64,000 bases of DNA, from positions 3,286,001-3,350,000 of the forward strand of contig NZ_CP011503.1 of assembly GCF_001028665.1 (NCBI RefSeq). The letters run 5' to 3'. Made by a program: the position numbers and the translations under genes. Position 1 is the stretch's first letter. Every line of letters starts with the position of its first letter. The notes below the pieces were generated by a model. The model did not search any database, was not told where the DNA came from, and saw nothing but the letters and a program-made list of their open reading frames with translations. This document shows, in pieces, positions 44,162-56,413 of this stretch. This DNA comes from Burkholderia pyrrocinia. GTDB taxonomy: Bacteria > Pseudomonadota > Gammaproteobacteria > Burkholderiales > Burkholderiaceae.

Positions 44162-46486
44162 ATGACGGAAACCGTAGCACTCAAGATCGTACAGCGCATC
44201 GCCACCGAACTGTCCGTCCAGCCGCGCCAGGTCGCGGCGGCCGTGCAACTCCTCGACGAAGGCTCGACCGTTCCGTTCATTGCCCGGTACCGCAAGGAAG
44301 TGACCGGCAATCTCGACGACACGCAATTGCGCCAGCTCGAGGAACGCCTCCTGTATCTGCGCGAGCTCGAGGATCGCCGTGCGGCGATCCTGTCGAGCAT
44401 CGACGAACAGGGCAAGCTGACCGACGAACTGCGTTCCGCGATCGAGGCGGCCGACAGCAAGCAGGTGCTCGAAGACCTTTATCTGCCGTACAAGCCGAAG
44501 CGCCGCACGCGCGCGCAGATCGCCCGCGAAGCCGGCCTCGAGCCGCTCGCGCACGCGCTGCTCGCGAACCCGCTGCTCGACCCGCAGGCCGAGGCGGCCG
44601 CGTATGTCGACGCCGACAAGGGCGTCGCCGACGTGAAGGCCGCGCTCGACGGCGCGCGCGACATCCTGTCCGAACAGTTCGGCGAGACGGCCGAGCTGCT
44701 CGGCAAGCTGCGCGACTACCTGCACAACCAGGGCGTCGTGTCGTCGGCCGTCGTCGAGGGCAAGGAAAACGAGGAAGGCGAGAAATTCCGCGACTATTAC
44801 GACTACGCGGAAACGATCAAGACCGTGCCGTCGCACCGCGCACTCGCGCTGTTCCGCGGCCGCAACGCGGGCGTGCTGACGGTCAAGCTCGGCCTCGGCG
44901 AAGAGCTCGACGCACAGGTGCCGCATCCCGGCGAGGCGATGATCGCGCGCCATTTCAGCATTGCGAACCAGAACCGCCCGGCCGACAAATGGCTGTCCGA
45001 CGTATGCCGCTGGTGCTGGCGCGTGAAGGTGCAGCCGCATATCGAGAACGAGCTGCTCACGCAACTGCGCGAGACAGCCGAAGCCGAAGCGATCCGCGTG
45101 TTCGCGCGCAACCTGAACGACCTGCTGCTCGCGGCACCGGCCGGCCCGAAGGCCGTGATCGGTCTCGACCCCGGCCTGCGCACCGGCGTGAAGGTCGCGG
45201 TCGTCGACCGCACCGGCAAGGTACTCGCGACCGACACGATCTACCCGCACGAGCCGCGCCGCGACTGGGATGGCTCGATCGCGAAACTCGCGCGCATCGC
45301 CGCGCAGACGCAGGCCGAACTGATCAGCATCGGCAACGGCACCGCGTCGCGCGAAACCGACAAGCTCGCCAGCGAACTGATCGCGAAACACCCCGAGCTG
45401 CGCCTGCAGAAGATCGTCGTGTCGGAAGCCGGTGCGTCGGTCTACTCGGCGTCCGAGCTCGCGGCGAAGGAATTCCCCGAAATGGACGTGTCGCTGCGCG
45501 GCGCCGTGTCGATCGCGCGCCGCCTGCAGGACCCGCTCGCCGAGCTCGTGAAGATCGAGCCGAAGGCGATCGGCGTCGGCCAGTACCAGCACGACGTGAA
45601 CCAGCGCGAACTGGCCCGCTCGCTCGACGCGGTCGTCGAGGATTGCGTGAACGCGGTCGGCGTCGATGCGAACACGGCATCGGCCCCGCTGCTCGCACGC
45701 GTGTCGGGCCTGAACGCGACGCTCGCGCGCAACATCGTCGACTACCGCGATGCGAACGGCCCGTTCCCGTCGCGCGAGCACCTGCGCAAGGTGCCGCGCC
45801 TCGGCGACAAGACGTTCGAACAGGCCGCCGGCTTCCTGCGCATCAACGGCGGCGAGAATCCGCTCGACCGCTCGTCGGTTCACCCGGAAGCCTATCCGGT
45901 CGTCGAGCGGATGCTCGCGAAGATCAACAAACGCATCGACGACGTGCTCGGCAACCGCGAAGCGCTGTCAGGCCTGTCCCCCGCGGAATTTGTCGACGAA
46001 CGTTTCGGCCTGCCGACCGTGCGCGACATCCTGTCCGAACTGGAGAAACCGGGCCGCGATCCGCGTCCGGAATTCAAGACGGCGACGTTCCGCGATGGCG
46101 TCGAGAAAGTGTCGGATCTCGTGCCGGGCATGACGCTGGAAGGGGTCGTGACGAACGTCGCCGCGTTCGGCGCATTCGTGGATATCGGCGTCCACCAGGA
46201 CGGCCTCGTCCACGTGTCCGCGATGTCGACGAAGTTCATCAAGGACCCGCACGAAGTCGTGAAGGCCGGCCAGGTCGTCAAGGTGAAGGTGATCGACGTC
46301 GACGTGAAGCGCCAGCGCATTGCGCTGACGATGCGCCTCGACGACGATGCGGCAGCACCCGGCATGTCGTCTCGCGGCGGCCAGGATCGCGGCAACGCGG
46401 GACGCGGCGCCGCACGCCCGCCGCGTTCACGCGAACCGGAACCGGCCGGCGCAATGGCCGCGGCATTCGCGAAGCTGAAGCGCTGA
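44162..46486 (+). CDS. tex: Transcription accessory protein Tex
   Basis: 774 residues. Helical N-terminal domain ([30 protein letters not shown]), YqgF-like nuclease-fold domain ([18 protein letters not shown]), helix-hairpin-helix repeats (near [20 protein letters not shown]) and a C-terminal S1 domain ([21 protein letters not shown]). It binds nucleic acid and affects transcription. ATG 44162 is the family start; the frame is open upstream but unrelated. The Gly/Arg-rich tail is short. Confidence 0.95.
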   Translation: MTETVALKIVQRIATELSVQPRQVAAAVQLLDEGSTVPFIARYRKEVTGNLDDTQLRQLEERLLYLRELEDRRAAILSSIDEQGKLTDELRSAIEAADSKQVLEDLYLPYKPKRRTRAQIAREAGLEPLAHALLANPLLDPQAEAAAYVDADKGVADVKAALDGARDILSEQFGETAELLGKLRDYLHNQGVVSSAVVEGKENEEGEKFRDYYDYAETIKTVPSHRALALFRGRNAGVLTVKLGLGEELDAQVPHPGEAMIARHFSIANQNRPADKWLSDVCRWCWRVKVQPHIENELLTQLRETAEAEAIRVFARNLNDLLLAAPAGPKAVIGLDPGLRTGVKVAVVDRTGKVLATDTIYPHEPRRDWDGSIAKLARIAAQTQAELISIGNGTASRETDKLASELIAKHPELRLQKIVVSEAGASVYSASELAAKEFPEMDVSLRGAVSIARRLQDPLAELVKIEPKAIGVGQYQHDVNQRELARSLDAVVEDCVNAVGVDANTASAPLLARVSGLNATLARNIVDYRDANGPFPSREHLRKVPRLGDKTFEQAAGFLRINGGENPLDRSSVHPEAYPVVERMLAKINKRIDDVLGNREALSGLSPAEFVDERFGLPTVRDILSELEKPGRDPRPEFKTATFRDGVEKVSDLVPGMTLEGVVTNVAAFGAFVDIGVHQDGLVHVSAMSTKFIKDPHEVVKAGQVVKVKVIDVDVKRQRIALTMRLDDDAAAPGMSSRGGQDRGNAGRGAARPPRSREPEPAGAMAAAFAKLKR

Positions 46487-46513
46487 GCGCGCGAAAGCCG
46501 TCGACGCACGAAC

Positions 46514-46537
46514 AGCCCGCCGCAAGGCGGGCTTTTT
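46514..46537 (+). terminator. Terminator after tex
   Basis: AGCCCGCC pairs with GGCGGGCT around a GCAA loop and is followed by a T-tract. The 210 bp beyond it hold no gene. Confidence 0.95.
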
Positions 46538-46749
46538 CATTGCTGCCGCGAACGCGCACGGCTCGACGCGCGCTGGCGCCTGCGCGCGCAGTCGGCTACC
46601 GGATTGGATGGTTTGGCTTGTGCGGAACACGCAGCGCGATGCGGCTGCGTTTGCTTTTGCGGTGACGGCCGGCGATGCGAACGATCGCGGCCCGTCCAGA
46701 CGGTCGACAGACGCGGCGCGCGGCCAGGAGGCCCGCGCGCCGCGCCCGG

Positions 46750-48666
46750 TCAGATCTCGATCTTCGTGCCGAGCTCGACGACACGGTTCGCCGGAATCGA
46801 GAAGAAGTCGGTCGGCTTCGCCGCGTTCTGATGCATCCACGCGAACACGCGCTCGCGCCAGATCGACATCCCGGGCAGATGCGTCGGCACGACCGTTTCG
46901 CGCGCGAGGAAGAACGACGTGTCCATCAGCTCGAACGTCATGTCGTGCGTGCGGCCGAATTCCTCGAGCACGGCCTTCACGTCCGGCGTCTCGTTGAAAC
47001 CGTATTCGGCCTTCACGATGTACAGTCCGCCACCCGCATCGCGCGAGCTCAGGCGCTTGTCGTCGCGCACGTAAGGAAAGTCGCGTGTGACGAACGTCAG
47101 GAAAATGGTCCGCTCGTGCAGCACCTTGTTGTGCTTCAGGTTGTGCAGCAGGCTGACGGGCACGAGCTTGTCATTGCCGGTCAGGTAGATCGCGGTGCCC
47201 GACACGCGATGCGGCGGATGCGCGAGCAGCCCCTGCAGGAACGGCTCGAGCGGAATGCCGTCGGCCGCCGTGCGCTCCTTGACGATGTGGCGCCCCTTGT
47301 ACCAGGTCATCAGCAGGAAGAACAGCAACGCGCCGATGCCGAGCGGCAGCCAGCCGCCCTGCGCGACCTTCAGCAGGTTCGCGCCGAAGAAGCCGAGATC
47401 GACCGCGAGGAACACGGCGATGATCGCGCCGACCAGCAGGCGGTTCCAGTTCCACACCTTCACCATCACGACGGCCGCAAGCACGGTCGTGATCACCATC
47501 GTCGCCGTCACCGCGATGCCGTACGCGGCCGCGAGGTTGTCGGAGCTCTTGAAGCCGACCACGATGCAGAGGATCACGAACAGCAGCAACCAGTTCACGA
47601 CCGGCACGTAGATCTGGCCGATCGCGAGGTCGGACGTATGCAGCACCTTCATGCGCGGCACGTAACCGAGCTGGATCGCCTGCGACGTCAGCGAATACGC
47701 CCCCGAGATCACGGCCTGCGACGCGATCACGGTCGCGACCGTCGACAGCACGACGAGCGGCAGCAGCCCCCATTCGGGCGCCAGCAGGAAGAACGGGTTC
47801 TCGATCGCCTTCGGGTTCTGGATCAGCAGCGCGCCCTGGCCGAAGTAGTTCAGCACGAGCGACGGCATCACGAGCCCATATGCGGCGAGGCGGATCGGCT
47901 TCGCGCCGAAGTGGCCCATGTCCGCGTAGAGCGCTTCCGCGCCGGTCAGCACCAGCACGACCGAGCCGAGCACGACGTAGGCCTGCAGCACGTGCTCCGA
48001 CATGAACGACGCGGCGTAATACGGGTTGATTGCCGCGATGATGCCCGGCACGCGCACGATGTGGTACACGCCGAGCGCGGCAATCACGATGAACCACAGC
48101 ACCATGATCGGGCCAAACAGCTTGCCGACCAGCGCGGTGCCGTGGCGCTGGATCCAGAACAGCGCGATCAGGATCACGATCGTGATCGGCATCACGAGAT
48201 GGGACAGGTGCGGCGTCGCGATTTCGAGACCTTCGACTGCCGACATCACCGAGATCGCCGGCGTGATCACCGCGTCCCCGTAGAACATGCACGCGCCGAA
48301 TATCCCGAGCGCCATCAGCGCGCCCGCGACACGGGTTTTCGAGTCGAGCGGCCGCAGCGACAGCGCCATCAGCGCGAGCACGCCGCCTTCGCCGTTGTTG
48401 TCTGCCCGCATCACGAACAGCAGGTACTTGATGCCGACCACCAGGATGATTGCCCAGAACAGCAGCGAGATCACGCCGAGAATCGAGCCTTCGGTGAGCG
48501 GGATGCCGTGCGCCGGACTGAACGCCTCCTTGAGCGAATACAGCGGGCTGGTGCCGATGTCGCCGAACACGACGCCGATGGCTGCTATCGCTAGCGCCCG
48601 CATCGAGTGTTGGTGCGTCGAGTGCGGCGCGTGTGCTGCGTCGGTCGCGTGGATCGTGTCGTTCAT
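46750..48666 (-). CDS. kup: Low-affinity potassium transporter Kup
   Basis: 638 residues with about twelve membrane segments and a soluble C-terminal domain. The start of the membrane part [21 protein letters not shown] is the Kup hallmark; also [23 protein letters not shown]. It imports K+ with H+. ATG 48666 is chosen; an upstream frame lacks similarity. Upstream 48667-48880 holds no gene. Confidence 0.95.
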   Translation of the reverse strand: MNDTIHATDAAHAPHSTHQHSMRALAIAAIGVVFGDIGTSPLYSLKEAFSPAHGIPLTEGSILGVISLLFWAIILVVGIKYLLFVMRADNNGEGGVLALMALSLRPLDSKTRVAGALMALGIFGACMFYGDAVITPAISVMSAVEGLEIATPHLSHLVMPITIVILIALFWIQRHGTALVGKLFGPIMVLWFIVIAALGVYHIVRVPGIIAAINPYYAASFMSEHVLQAYVVLGSVVLVLTGAEALYADMGHFGAKPIRLAAYGLVMPSLVLNYFGQGALLIQNPKAIENPFFLLAPEWGLLPLVVLSTVATVIASQAVISGAYSLTSQAIQLGYVPRMKVLHTSDLAIGQIYVPVVNWLLLFVILCIVVGFKSSDNLAAAYGIAVTATMVITTVLAAVVMVKVWNWNRLLVGAIIAVFLAVDLGFFGANLLKVAQGGWLPLGIGALLFFLLMTWYKGRHIVKERTAADGIPLEPFLQGLLAHPPHRVSGTAIYLTGNDKLVPVSLLHNLKHNKVLHERTIFLTFVTRDFPYVRDDKRLSSRDAGGGLYIVKAEYGFNETPDVKAVLEEFGRTHDMTFELMDTSFFLARETVVPTHLPGMSIWRERVFAWMHQNAAKPTDFFSIPANRVVELGTKIEI

Positions 48667-48889
48667 ATGAAGCGTAATAATCGGGTCCGGGTCGGACAAA
48701 ACGAGCGCTATTCTACTCGCGCCCCCGTGAAACGCCGCCCTGCTCTGTTGCCGTGAAACCACGTGATCCACGCTGCGCATGCAATCCGGCGCGAGCTGTG
48801 GCAGGGCTGCCATCATAGCCGGGGCGGCGCCGTCTGCCTACCGGATACGCAGGGCACGCCGCGTCGCGCAAACGGTGCCGCAATGAAAA

Positions 48890-48911
48890 ACGGCGCCGCA
48901 AACGGCGCCGT
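48890..48911 (-). terminator. Terminator of the purA-phosphoribosyltransferase unit
   Basis: A 9-bp stem (48890-48898 with 48903-48911), loop CAAA, followed on the minus strand by a T-tract. It is 30 bp past the phosphoribosyltransferase stop. Confidence 0.88.
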
Positions 48912-48940
48912 ACAAGGCTTTCCTTCGATCGGCCGGCCGC

Positions 48941-49537
48941 TTACGCGCCCGAACCGTCGCGCTGCGCGCGACCGCGCTTGATCCACGCCTCGAGGTTGTG
49001 CGGACGAACCGTGTCCCACTCCTCGAACGGCTGATGAATCCACGGATTCGTCGGCAGATACTGCGTGTGATAGTCCGGCTTGACCTTCGAGCAACCCTTG
49101 TACCAGAGCACGGCCGAACGCACGGCCGTCACGGCCGGATAGCGCTCCTTCAGGTGCTCCTGCACGCGCGCGAGCGTGACGCCCGAATCGACGAGATCGT
49201 CGACCAGCAGCACGTTGCCCGCGAGGTTGCCGCGCGTCATCGTGATGTACTGCGCGATATCGAGGTCGCCCTGCTCGGTGCCGGCCGCTTCCCGGTACGA
49301 ACTCGTCGCAAGGATCGCGAGCGGCACGTCATAGATGCGCGACAGCTGATCGCCGACGCGCAGGCCACCGCGCGCGAGGCACAGGATCTGGTCGAACTTC
49401 CAGCCCGATGCGTGCACGTGGAGCGCGAGCAGCTCGATCAGACGGTGATACTCGTCCCAGCCCACCCACAGGTTCTTGTCGTCGTTGCGCGGATCGGTCA
49501 TCAAGTCTGCCGCCGTCATCGTGATTTGCTGCGTCAT
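48941..49537 (-). CDS. Phosphoribosyltransferase (hypoxanthine/xanthine type)
   Basis: 198 residues. The PRPP-binding motif VLLVDDLVDSGVTL is near 109-122, and LCLARGGLRVGDQLS is the usual early strand. It salvages a purine base with PRPP; base specificity is not clear. It begins six bases after purA, so the two purine genes form an operon. Confidence 0.85.
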   Translation of the reverse strand: MTQQITMTAADLMTDPRNDDKNLWVGWDEYHRLIELLALHVHASGWKFDQILCLARGGLRVGDQLSRIYDVPLAILATSSYREAAGTEQGDLDIAQYITMTRGNLAGNVLLVDDLVDSGVTLARVQEHLKERYPAVTAVRSAVLWYKGCSKVKPDYHTQYLPTNPWIHQPFEEWDTVRPHNLEAWIKRGRAQRDGSGA

Positions 49538-49543
49538 CTCGGG

Positions 49544-50899
<1,356 letters not shown>

Positions 50900-51003
50900 T
50901 TAGCTGGTTAAAAACGTATTCTACCTATGTTCGCGGGCGATTCCGAATTTTTCCGTTTCGCTTCAACGATATGCACGCCGAAGCACGGCCCGCGAACGCC
51001 TGA

Positions 51004-52152
51004 TTATCGGGGTTCGACCACCCATGCGCCGTTGCGCTCGACGAGCGAACGGTCGCATGCGAACTCGTCGAGCACGTGGTCGTGGCCGGGCAGCGCCTGG
51101 ATCACGACCTCGCCCGCATCGCGCAGCGCCGCGACGGCCGCGCCCAGCGCGTCGTCCTGCGCCCACGGCGCGAGAATCGCGGTGCCGCGCGCCTCGACCG
51201 GCGAAATCCGCGCGAGCTCGCGCAGGTCGAGCGAGAAGCCCGTGGCCGGACGGGCGCGACCATACGCCTGGCCCACGTGGTCGTAGCGGCCGCCGCGCGC
51301 GATCGCGTTCGGCACGCCGTCGATGTAGGCGCTGAACATCGCACCGCTGTGGTACGCGTAGCCGCGCAGGTCGGCGAGGTCGATCGCCACTTCGGCGCCC
51401 TTCGCCTGTGCGGCGAGCTGCGCCAGATCATCGAGCGCCCGCGTGATTTCGGGCAACACCGGCAATCGTGCGCGCGCCTCGGCGAGCACGCTCGCGTCGC
51501 CGTAAAGGTTCGGCAACGCGCGCAGCGCCGCGCGCGTATCGGCGCCGAGATCGTCGGTCAGCTCGTTCAGCAACGGCACGTCCTTGCCCGACAGCGCGTC
51601 GTACAGCGACTCGCCGCGCTCGGCAGCCTGTGCGTCGCGCGCCAGCAGCGCCGCGAGCACACCCGCGTGGCCGAGGTCGAGACGGATACGCGACAGGCCC
51701 GCGAGATGCAGCGCGTCGAGCATCAGTTGCTGGATCTCGAGATCGGCTTCCAGCCCGGCGTGCCCGTAGATTTCGGCGCCGATCTGGATCTGCTCGCGCG
51801 TCGCGTGCAGGCCGCGCGGGCGCGTATGCATCACGTGGCCCGCATAGCAGAGGCGCGTCACGCCCTGACGGTTCAACAGGTGCGCGTCAATCCGCGCGAC
51901 CTGCGGCGTGATGTCCGCGCGCAGGCCGAGCGTACGGCCCGACAGCTGGTCGACCAGCTTGAAGGTGCGCAGGCGCAGATCGGCGCCGCCGCTCGTCAGC
52001 AGCGACTCGAGATACTCGAGCAGCGGCGGCATCACCATTTCGTAGCCGTACGAACGGAAGCGGTCGAGCAGCCTGCGGCGCAGCTCCTCGATCTTGCGCG
52101 CTTCCGACGGCAGTACGTCGGCGATATTCTCGGGAAGTAACCAGGTCGACAT
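51004..52152 (-). CDS. hisZ: ATP phosphoribosyltransferase regulatory subunit
   Basis: 382 residues, histidyl-tRNA-synthetase-like fold but without the aminoacylation motifs. N-terminus [32 protein letters not shown] and [16 protein letters not shown] are typical. It complements short-form HisG. ATG 52152 has AGGA eight bases upstream. The true HisS lies 7.7 kb to the right. Confidence 0.93.
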   Translation of the reverse strand: MSTWLLPENIADVLPSEARKIEELRRRLLDRFRSYGYEMVMPPLLEYLESLLTSGGADLRLRTFKLVDQLSGRTLGLRADITPQVARIDAHLLNRQGVTRLCYAGHVMHTRPRGLHATREQIQIGAEIYGHAGLEADLEIQQLMLDALHLAGLSRIRLDLGHAGVLAALLARDAQAAERGESLYDALSGKDVPLLNELTDDLGADTRAALRALPNLYGDASVLAEARARLPVLPEITRALDDLAQLAAQAKGAEVAIDLADLRGYAYHSGAMFSAYIDGVPNAIARGGRYDHVGQAYGRARPATGFSLDLRELARISPVEARGTAILAPWAQDDALGAAVAALRDAGEVVIQALPGHDHVLDEFACDRSLVERNGAWVVEPR

Positions 52153-52264
52153 CGGTACGGTCCTACGACGGGAAACAGCGCGCGACACGCGCGCCGCGAT
52201 GTGAATCGGAAATTCGAAATCGGGCGGGACGAACGGCGGATGCGCCGTCCGGATCAGGTGCCGG

Positions 52265-52456
52265 TCAGGTGGCGATCAGCAGCAGCACGAGCCCGAGCAC
52301 CATCACGATCAGCCCGCCGATCCGGATATGATGCGGCGGCCGCTCAGCTATTCTACGAAACGTGTCGCGCCAGGCGACGGGAAACACGAAGGGGAACGCC
52401 CCCTCGATGATCAGCATCAGCGCTACTGCGAGCAACAACGAGCCAGCCAGGTCCAT
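52265..52456 (-). CDS. DUF2065 (YjeT-like) small membrane protein
   Basis: 63 residues with two membrane segments ([19 protein letters not shown] and [15 protein letters not shown]) joined by a [11 protein letters not shown] loop. DUF2065 members commonly follow hflC, as here, 36 bp downstream. Function unknown. Confidence 0.88.
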   Translation of the reverse strand: MDLAGSLLLAVALMLIIEGAFPFVFPVAWRDTFRRIAERPPHHIRIGGLIVMVLGLVLLLIAT

Positions 52457-52492
52457 GCGAGCGACGGCGCCGCTCGACGCGGCGCCCCAAGG

Positions 52493-53392
52493 TCAATGTT
52501 TGCGGGGAGCAGGCGCCGCCGGTGCGGCACCGCCCGTCGGGCTGCGCATGAAGCGGAAGAACTCGCTGTCGGGATCGACGACGATGATGTCGTTCCGCTT
52601 GAACGTGTTCCGGTAGGCCTGCAGGCTCGCGTAGAACTGATAGAACTGCGGATCGCGGCCGAACGCATCGGCGGCGATCGTCGCGGCCTTCGCGTCGCCC
52701 TCGCCCTTGATCGTCTGCGCGGATTTGTACGCGTTCGCGAGCACGGCCTGCTGTTCGCGTTCCGCTTCGGCCTTGATCTGCTCGACATCAGCCGCGCCTT
52801 CCGCACGCACCTGCGCCGCCTGCTCGCGCAGCGCGCCGATCATCCGCTGATAGACGGCATCCGTCTGCGCGGCCGGCAAGTCGACGCGCGTCAACTGGAC
52901 GTCGACCACGTCGACGCCGAAACCGGACGCCTTCGCCTTCGCCGCATCGCGGGCCGCATCGGCGATCGCGCGCTGACCGCCGAGGGCGTCGTCGAGCGCA
53001 CGCTTGCCGAATGCGTCGCCGAGCGCGCTCTTCAGCGCGCCGGCCAGGCGTTCGGTGGCTGCCGCCGGGTCGCCGCCCGTCGCCGTGAAATATTTCAGCG
53101 GATCGCTGATCCGGTACTTCACCGCATACGCGACGAGCAGGTCGTGCTTGTCTTCCGTTGCCAGTTGCAGCGGATCGGACGACTCGAGCGATTGCAGGCG
53201 CGTGTCGATCAACGTGGCCGTCTGCAGCGGCGGCGGCAGCTTGAAATGGATGCCGGGCCCGGCGAGTTCGGGCTGCGCGCCGTCGCGGCCGGACAACACG
53301 GCCGTATGGCGCGGATCGACGGTCAGGACCGTCGAGGACGCCGCAAAGGCAACGATCACGATTGCGACGACAAGCGCAATGATTCGGTTCAT
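52493..53392 (-). CDS. hflC: HflC protease modulator
   Basis: 299 residues: one N-terminal membrane segment, an SPFH/prohibitin domain, a coiled coil (AEREQQAVLANAYKSAQTI) and a C-terminal tail. With HflK it forms a membrane complex that restrains FtsH. It begins 15 bp after hflK. Confidence 0.95.
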   Translation of the reverse strand: MNRIIALVVAIVIVAFAASSTVLTVDPRHTAVLSGRDGAQPELAGPGIHFKLPPPLQTATLIDTRLQSLESSDPLQLATEDKHDLLVAYAVKYRISDPLKYFTATGGDPAAATERLAGALKSALGDAFGKRALDDALGGQRAIADAARDAAKAKASGFGVDVVDVQLTRVDLPAAQTDAVYQRMIGALREQAAQVRAEGAADVEQIKAEAEREQQAVLANAYKSAQTIKGEGDAKAATIAADAFGRDPQFYQFYASLQAYRNTFKRNDIIVVDPDSEFFRFMRSPTGGAAPAAPAPRKH

Positions 53393-53407
53393 GTTCTGCG
53401 CTCCCCG

Positions 53408-54748
53408 TTACTTCACATCGTCTTCACGCGACCGGCTGCGGAACGCTTCACGCGATCGCAGCACGTCGGTGCTCGACGCCGCGGCGGCCGGTGCCGCGCT
53501 CGCGGGTACGGCTGCCGCCGGCGCGACGGCCGCCGGTGCCGACGCCGCATCGGGCGCGGTTGCGCCGGTGGACGTCGCGGCGTTTTGTCGCCCCTGCTCG
53601 ACGAGCTTGTCGAGCGGCAGGTACACGACGCTGTTGCCGCCCTTGTTGCCGACGAACACCTTCGTCGCGTTCGAATAGATTTCCTGCATCGTCTCGAGGT
53701 ACATCCGCTCGCGGATCACCGCCGGCGCCTTCGAGTACTGCGCGTAGACCTGCTTGAAGCGATCGGCATCGCCTTCGGCTTCCGTGACCACGCGATCGGA
53801 ATACGCCTTCGCTTCGTCGACGAGCTTCGCGGCATCGCCCTGCGCCTTCGGCAGCAGGTCGCTTGCGTACGCCTGCGCGGCGCGCTTCGCAGCCTCGCGC
53901 TCGTCGCGCGCCTTCGCGACTTCACCGTAGGCGGCCTGCGTCTGCTCGGGCGCCGCGACACTCTGCATCGTGACGGCCGTCACCTCGAGCCCCGACTGGT
54001 AACGATCGAGATCGCGCTGGATCGCGGTGGAAAGCTGCTCGCGCAGCGCGTCGCGGTCCTGGTTCAGCACGTCGGCCGCGCTGCGCGTACCGACGATCGC
54101 ACGCACCGCGGCCTGCGCGGCCTGCGACACGCTGCGCTCGGGATCGACGCTGCGGAACAGGTAATCGGTTGCGGAACGGATCCGGTACTGGACGACGAAG
54201 CGCACGTCGACGATGTCGGCATCGCGCGTCAGCATCGCCGCTTCCTTCACGTTCGCGAGACGCACGACGTTGTTGCGGCCGATCTCGATCGAGCGGACCT
54301 GCGACGTATCGACGATCTCGTGCGACGCGAACGGATACGGCGCGCGCCAGTGCACGCCCTGGCCGACCGTGCCCGACAGCTTGCCGAACTGCAGCACGAC
54401 GCCCGTCTGGCCTTCCTGCACGACGAACAGCCCGCTGCCCGCGTAGACCGCGACCAGCACGCCGATCACGATGCCGACGCCGACCCGCGCCGCCCGGCCG
54501 TTGTCAGGACGGAAGCCGTTGCCGCCCTTGCCGCCGAAAAGGCCGCTCAGGCGCCGGTTGAAGTTGCGCCACATCTCGTCGAGATCGGGCGGACCTTCGC
54601 CGTCGCCGCCTTGCGGACGCTTCGATTCGTTCGCACGGGGACGGGATCCGTCTTTGCCATTGCCCTCGCCGCGTCCCCAGCGGGGATCGTTGCTCGACAG
54701 CAAGGCGCGCATCCGCCGCCAGGTACTCCGCTCGTTGTATTCGTTCAC
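53408..54748 (-). CDS. hflK: HflK protease modulator
   Basis: 446 residues. A Gly/Arg-rich charged N-terminus, a membrane segment (VGVGIVIGVLVAVYAGSGLFV) and an SPFH domain beginning VQEGQTGVVLQFGK are present; the coiled coil ends in an Ala/Pro-rich tail. Partner of HflC on FtsH. Confidence 0.95.
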   Translation of the reverse strand: MNEYNERSTWRRMRALLSSNDPRWGRGEGNGKDGSRPRANESKRPQGGDGEGPPDLDEMWRNFNRRLSGLFGGKGGNGFRPDNGRAARVGVGIVIGVLVAVYAGSGLFVVQEGQTGVVLQFGKLSGTVGQGVHWRAPYPFASHEIVDTSQVRSIEIGRNNVVRLANVKEAAMLTRDADIVDVRFVVQYRIRSATDYLFRSVDPERSVSQAAQAAVRAIVGTRSAADVLNQDRDALREQLSTAIQRDLDRYQSGLEVTAVTMQSVAAPEQTQAAYGEVAKARDEREAAKRAAQAYASDLLPKAQGDAAKLVDEAKAYSDRVVTEAEGDADRFKQVYAQYSKAPAVIRERMYLETMQEIYSNATKVFVGNKGGNSVVYLPLDKLVEQGRQNAATSTGATAPDAASAPAAVAPAAAVPASAAPAAAASSTDVLRSREAFRSRSREDDVK

Positions 54749-54795
54749 CAGAGTTTGTTCACCAGATTAGACGCCGGCGAACCGGCCGGGACCGG

Positions 54796-55974
54796 TTAGC
54801 GCCCGTGTTCGGAAATCGTGCGGTCTTCGTGTGGTTCAACGGACGCGCCGTCAAGCGGCATCGCACTGGAAAGGTGTTCCGCGGAGGCGATCTCGGCGAT
54901 GGCGGCGCGCAACGCGTCAAGACCCTGACCGGTGCGCGCGCTCAAAAAGACGCGCGAAATATTACCATACTCGTCCCGCTCGACCGCGTCGCCGCGGGCC
55001 GCCAGCTCGGGCACGGCATCAATCTTGTTGAACACCAGCACCTGTCGGATCGTGTCCGCGCCGATCTCGTGCAACACGCCGTTGACCTGCTCGATCTGCT
55101 CGAGCCTGACCGCGCTCGACGCATCGACCACGTGCAGCAGCAGATCGGCGTGGATCGTTTCCTCGAGGGTCGCGCGGAACGCCGCGACGAGTTGGTGAGG
55201 CAGCTCGCGGATGAACCCGACCGTATCCGACACGACGATCTGGCCGACCTCGTCGCCGAGGTAGACGCGCCGCGACGTCGTGTCGAGCGTCGCGAACAGC
55301 TGGTCGGCCGCGTAGGCCTGCGCTTTCGTCAGCGCATTGAACAGCGTCGACTTGCCCGCGTTCGTATAGCCGACGAGCGACACCGACATCGTGCCGCTGC
55401 GCGCGCGCTGCCGGCGTTGCGTGCTGTGTTGCCGGCGCAGCCGGTCGAGCCGCGACTTCAGCATCTTGATGCGCTCGCCGATCAGCCGGCGGTCGGTTTC
55501 GAGCTGGGTTTCGCCGGGGCCGCGCAGGCCGATACCACCCTTTTGCCGTTCGAGGTGGGTCCATGCACGAATGAGCCGCGTCGACAGGTATTGAAGCTGC
55601 GCGAGCTCGACCTGCAGCTTGCCTTCGTGGCTGCGGGCGCGCTGCGCAAAGATGTCGAGGATGAGGCTCGTGCGATCGACGACCCGCCTGTTAAGCGCCC
55701 GCTCCAGATTGCGTTGCTGGGCCGGCGCCAGTGCGTGGTTGAAGATGACGATTTCGACGTTGTGCGCGTCGCAGGCAAGCCGCAGTTCTTCGGCTTTGCC
55801 GCTGCCGATGAACATCGCGGCATCGGGACTGGCGCGACGCCCGGTGAGGGTGACGGCGGGACGGGCCCCCGCGCTGGAGGCGAGAAGACTGAGTTCTTCG
55901 AGACTGGCTTCGAAATCGGTCTTGCCGAAATCGATGCCGACGAGCGCTGCGTTGATCAAATTATCGGGTGTCAA
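54796..55974 (-). CDS. hflX: Ribosome-associated GTPase HflX
   Basis: 392 residues as given from TTG 55974. The N-terminal HflX domain holds GSGKAEEL and GGIGLRGPGETQLETDRR; the GTPase domain has GYTNAGKSTLFN, DTVGFIRELP and NKID. It splits or rescues stalled ribosomes. No ATG or clear ribosome site is available; TTG 55959, giving LINAALVGIDFGK, is an alternative start. Upstream hfq is 57 bp away. Confidence 0.92.
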   Translation of the reverse strand: MTPDNLINAALVGIDFGKTDFEASLEELSLLASSAGARPAVTLTGRRASPDAAMFIGSGKAEELRLACDAHNVEIVIFNHALAPAQQRNLERALNRRVVDRTSLILDIFAQRARSHEGKLQVELAQLQYLSTRLIRAWTHLERQKGGIGLRGPGETQLETDRRLIGERIKMLKSRLDRLRRQHSTQRRQRARSGTMSVSLVGYTNAGKSTLFNALTKAQAYAADQLFATLDTTSRRVYLGDEVGQIVVSDTVGFIRELPHQLVAAFRATLEETIHADLLLHVVDASSAVRLEQIEQVNGVLHEIGADTIRQVLVFNKIDAVPELAARGDAVERDEYGNISRVFLSARTGQGLDALRAAIAEIASAEHLSSAMPLDGASVEPHEDRTISEHGR

Positions 55975-56031
55975 GATAAGGCGGCTGGCATCGGTCGCTC
56001 GCGGCGACCGGATGCCGGCCGCTGCAATAGG

Positions 56032-56271
56032 TTAGGACGTAGCTTCCGCGTCCGGGTGGAAATTCACCGGGCGCGCCGGCACGACCGTCGAGATGGCGTG
56101 CTTGTAGACCATCTGGGTCACCGTATTACGGAGCAACACGACGTACTGGTCGAACGATTCAATGTTCCCTTGGAGCTTGATGCCATTGACGAGGTAGATC
56201 GAAACGGGAACGTGCTCTTTGCGCAGTGCGTTCAAAAACGGGTCTTGTAACAATTGCCCTTTGTTGCTCAT
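56032..56271 (-). CDS. hfq: RNA chaperone Hfq
   Basis: 79 residues, the compact form without the long C-terminal tail. The Sm1 ([22 protein letters not shown]) and Sm2 (VYKHAISTV) motifs are intact. GGAG lies six bases before ATG 56271. It joins small RNAs to mRNAs. Confidence 0.98.
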   Translation of the reverse strand: MSNKGQLLQDPFLNALRKEHVPVSIYLVNGIKLQGNIESFDQYVVLLRNTVTQMVYKHAISTVVPARPVNFHPDAEATS

Positions 56272-56413
56272 GGCGTACTCCATCTTTTTTTGCAGGTTGA
56301 TCTGGATTGGCGACGAAGAAAAAGAGATCCGGCGCCAATCGCTACACTATAGCCGATTTTGCCTGCCCCACCCCGGGCATAGGCCTTGCGGCCTATCCGT
56401 TGCGGGGCGTGCT

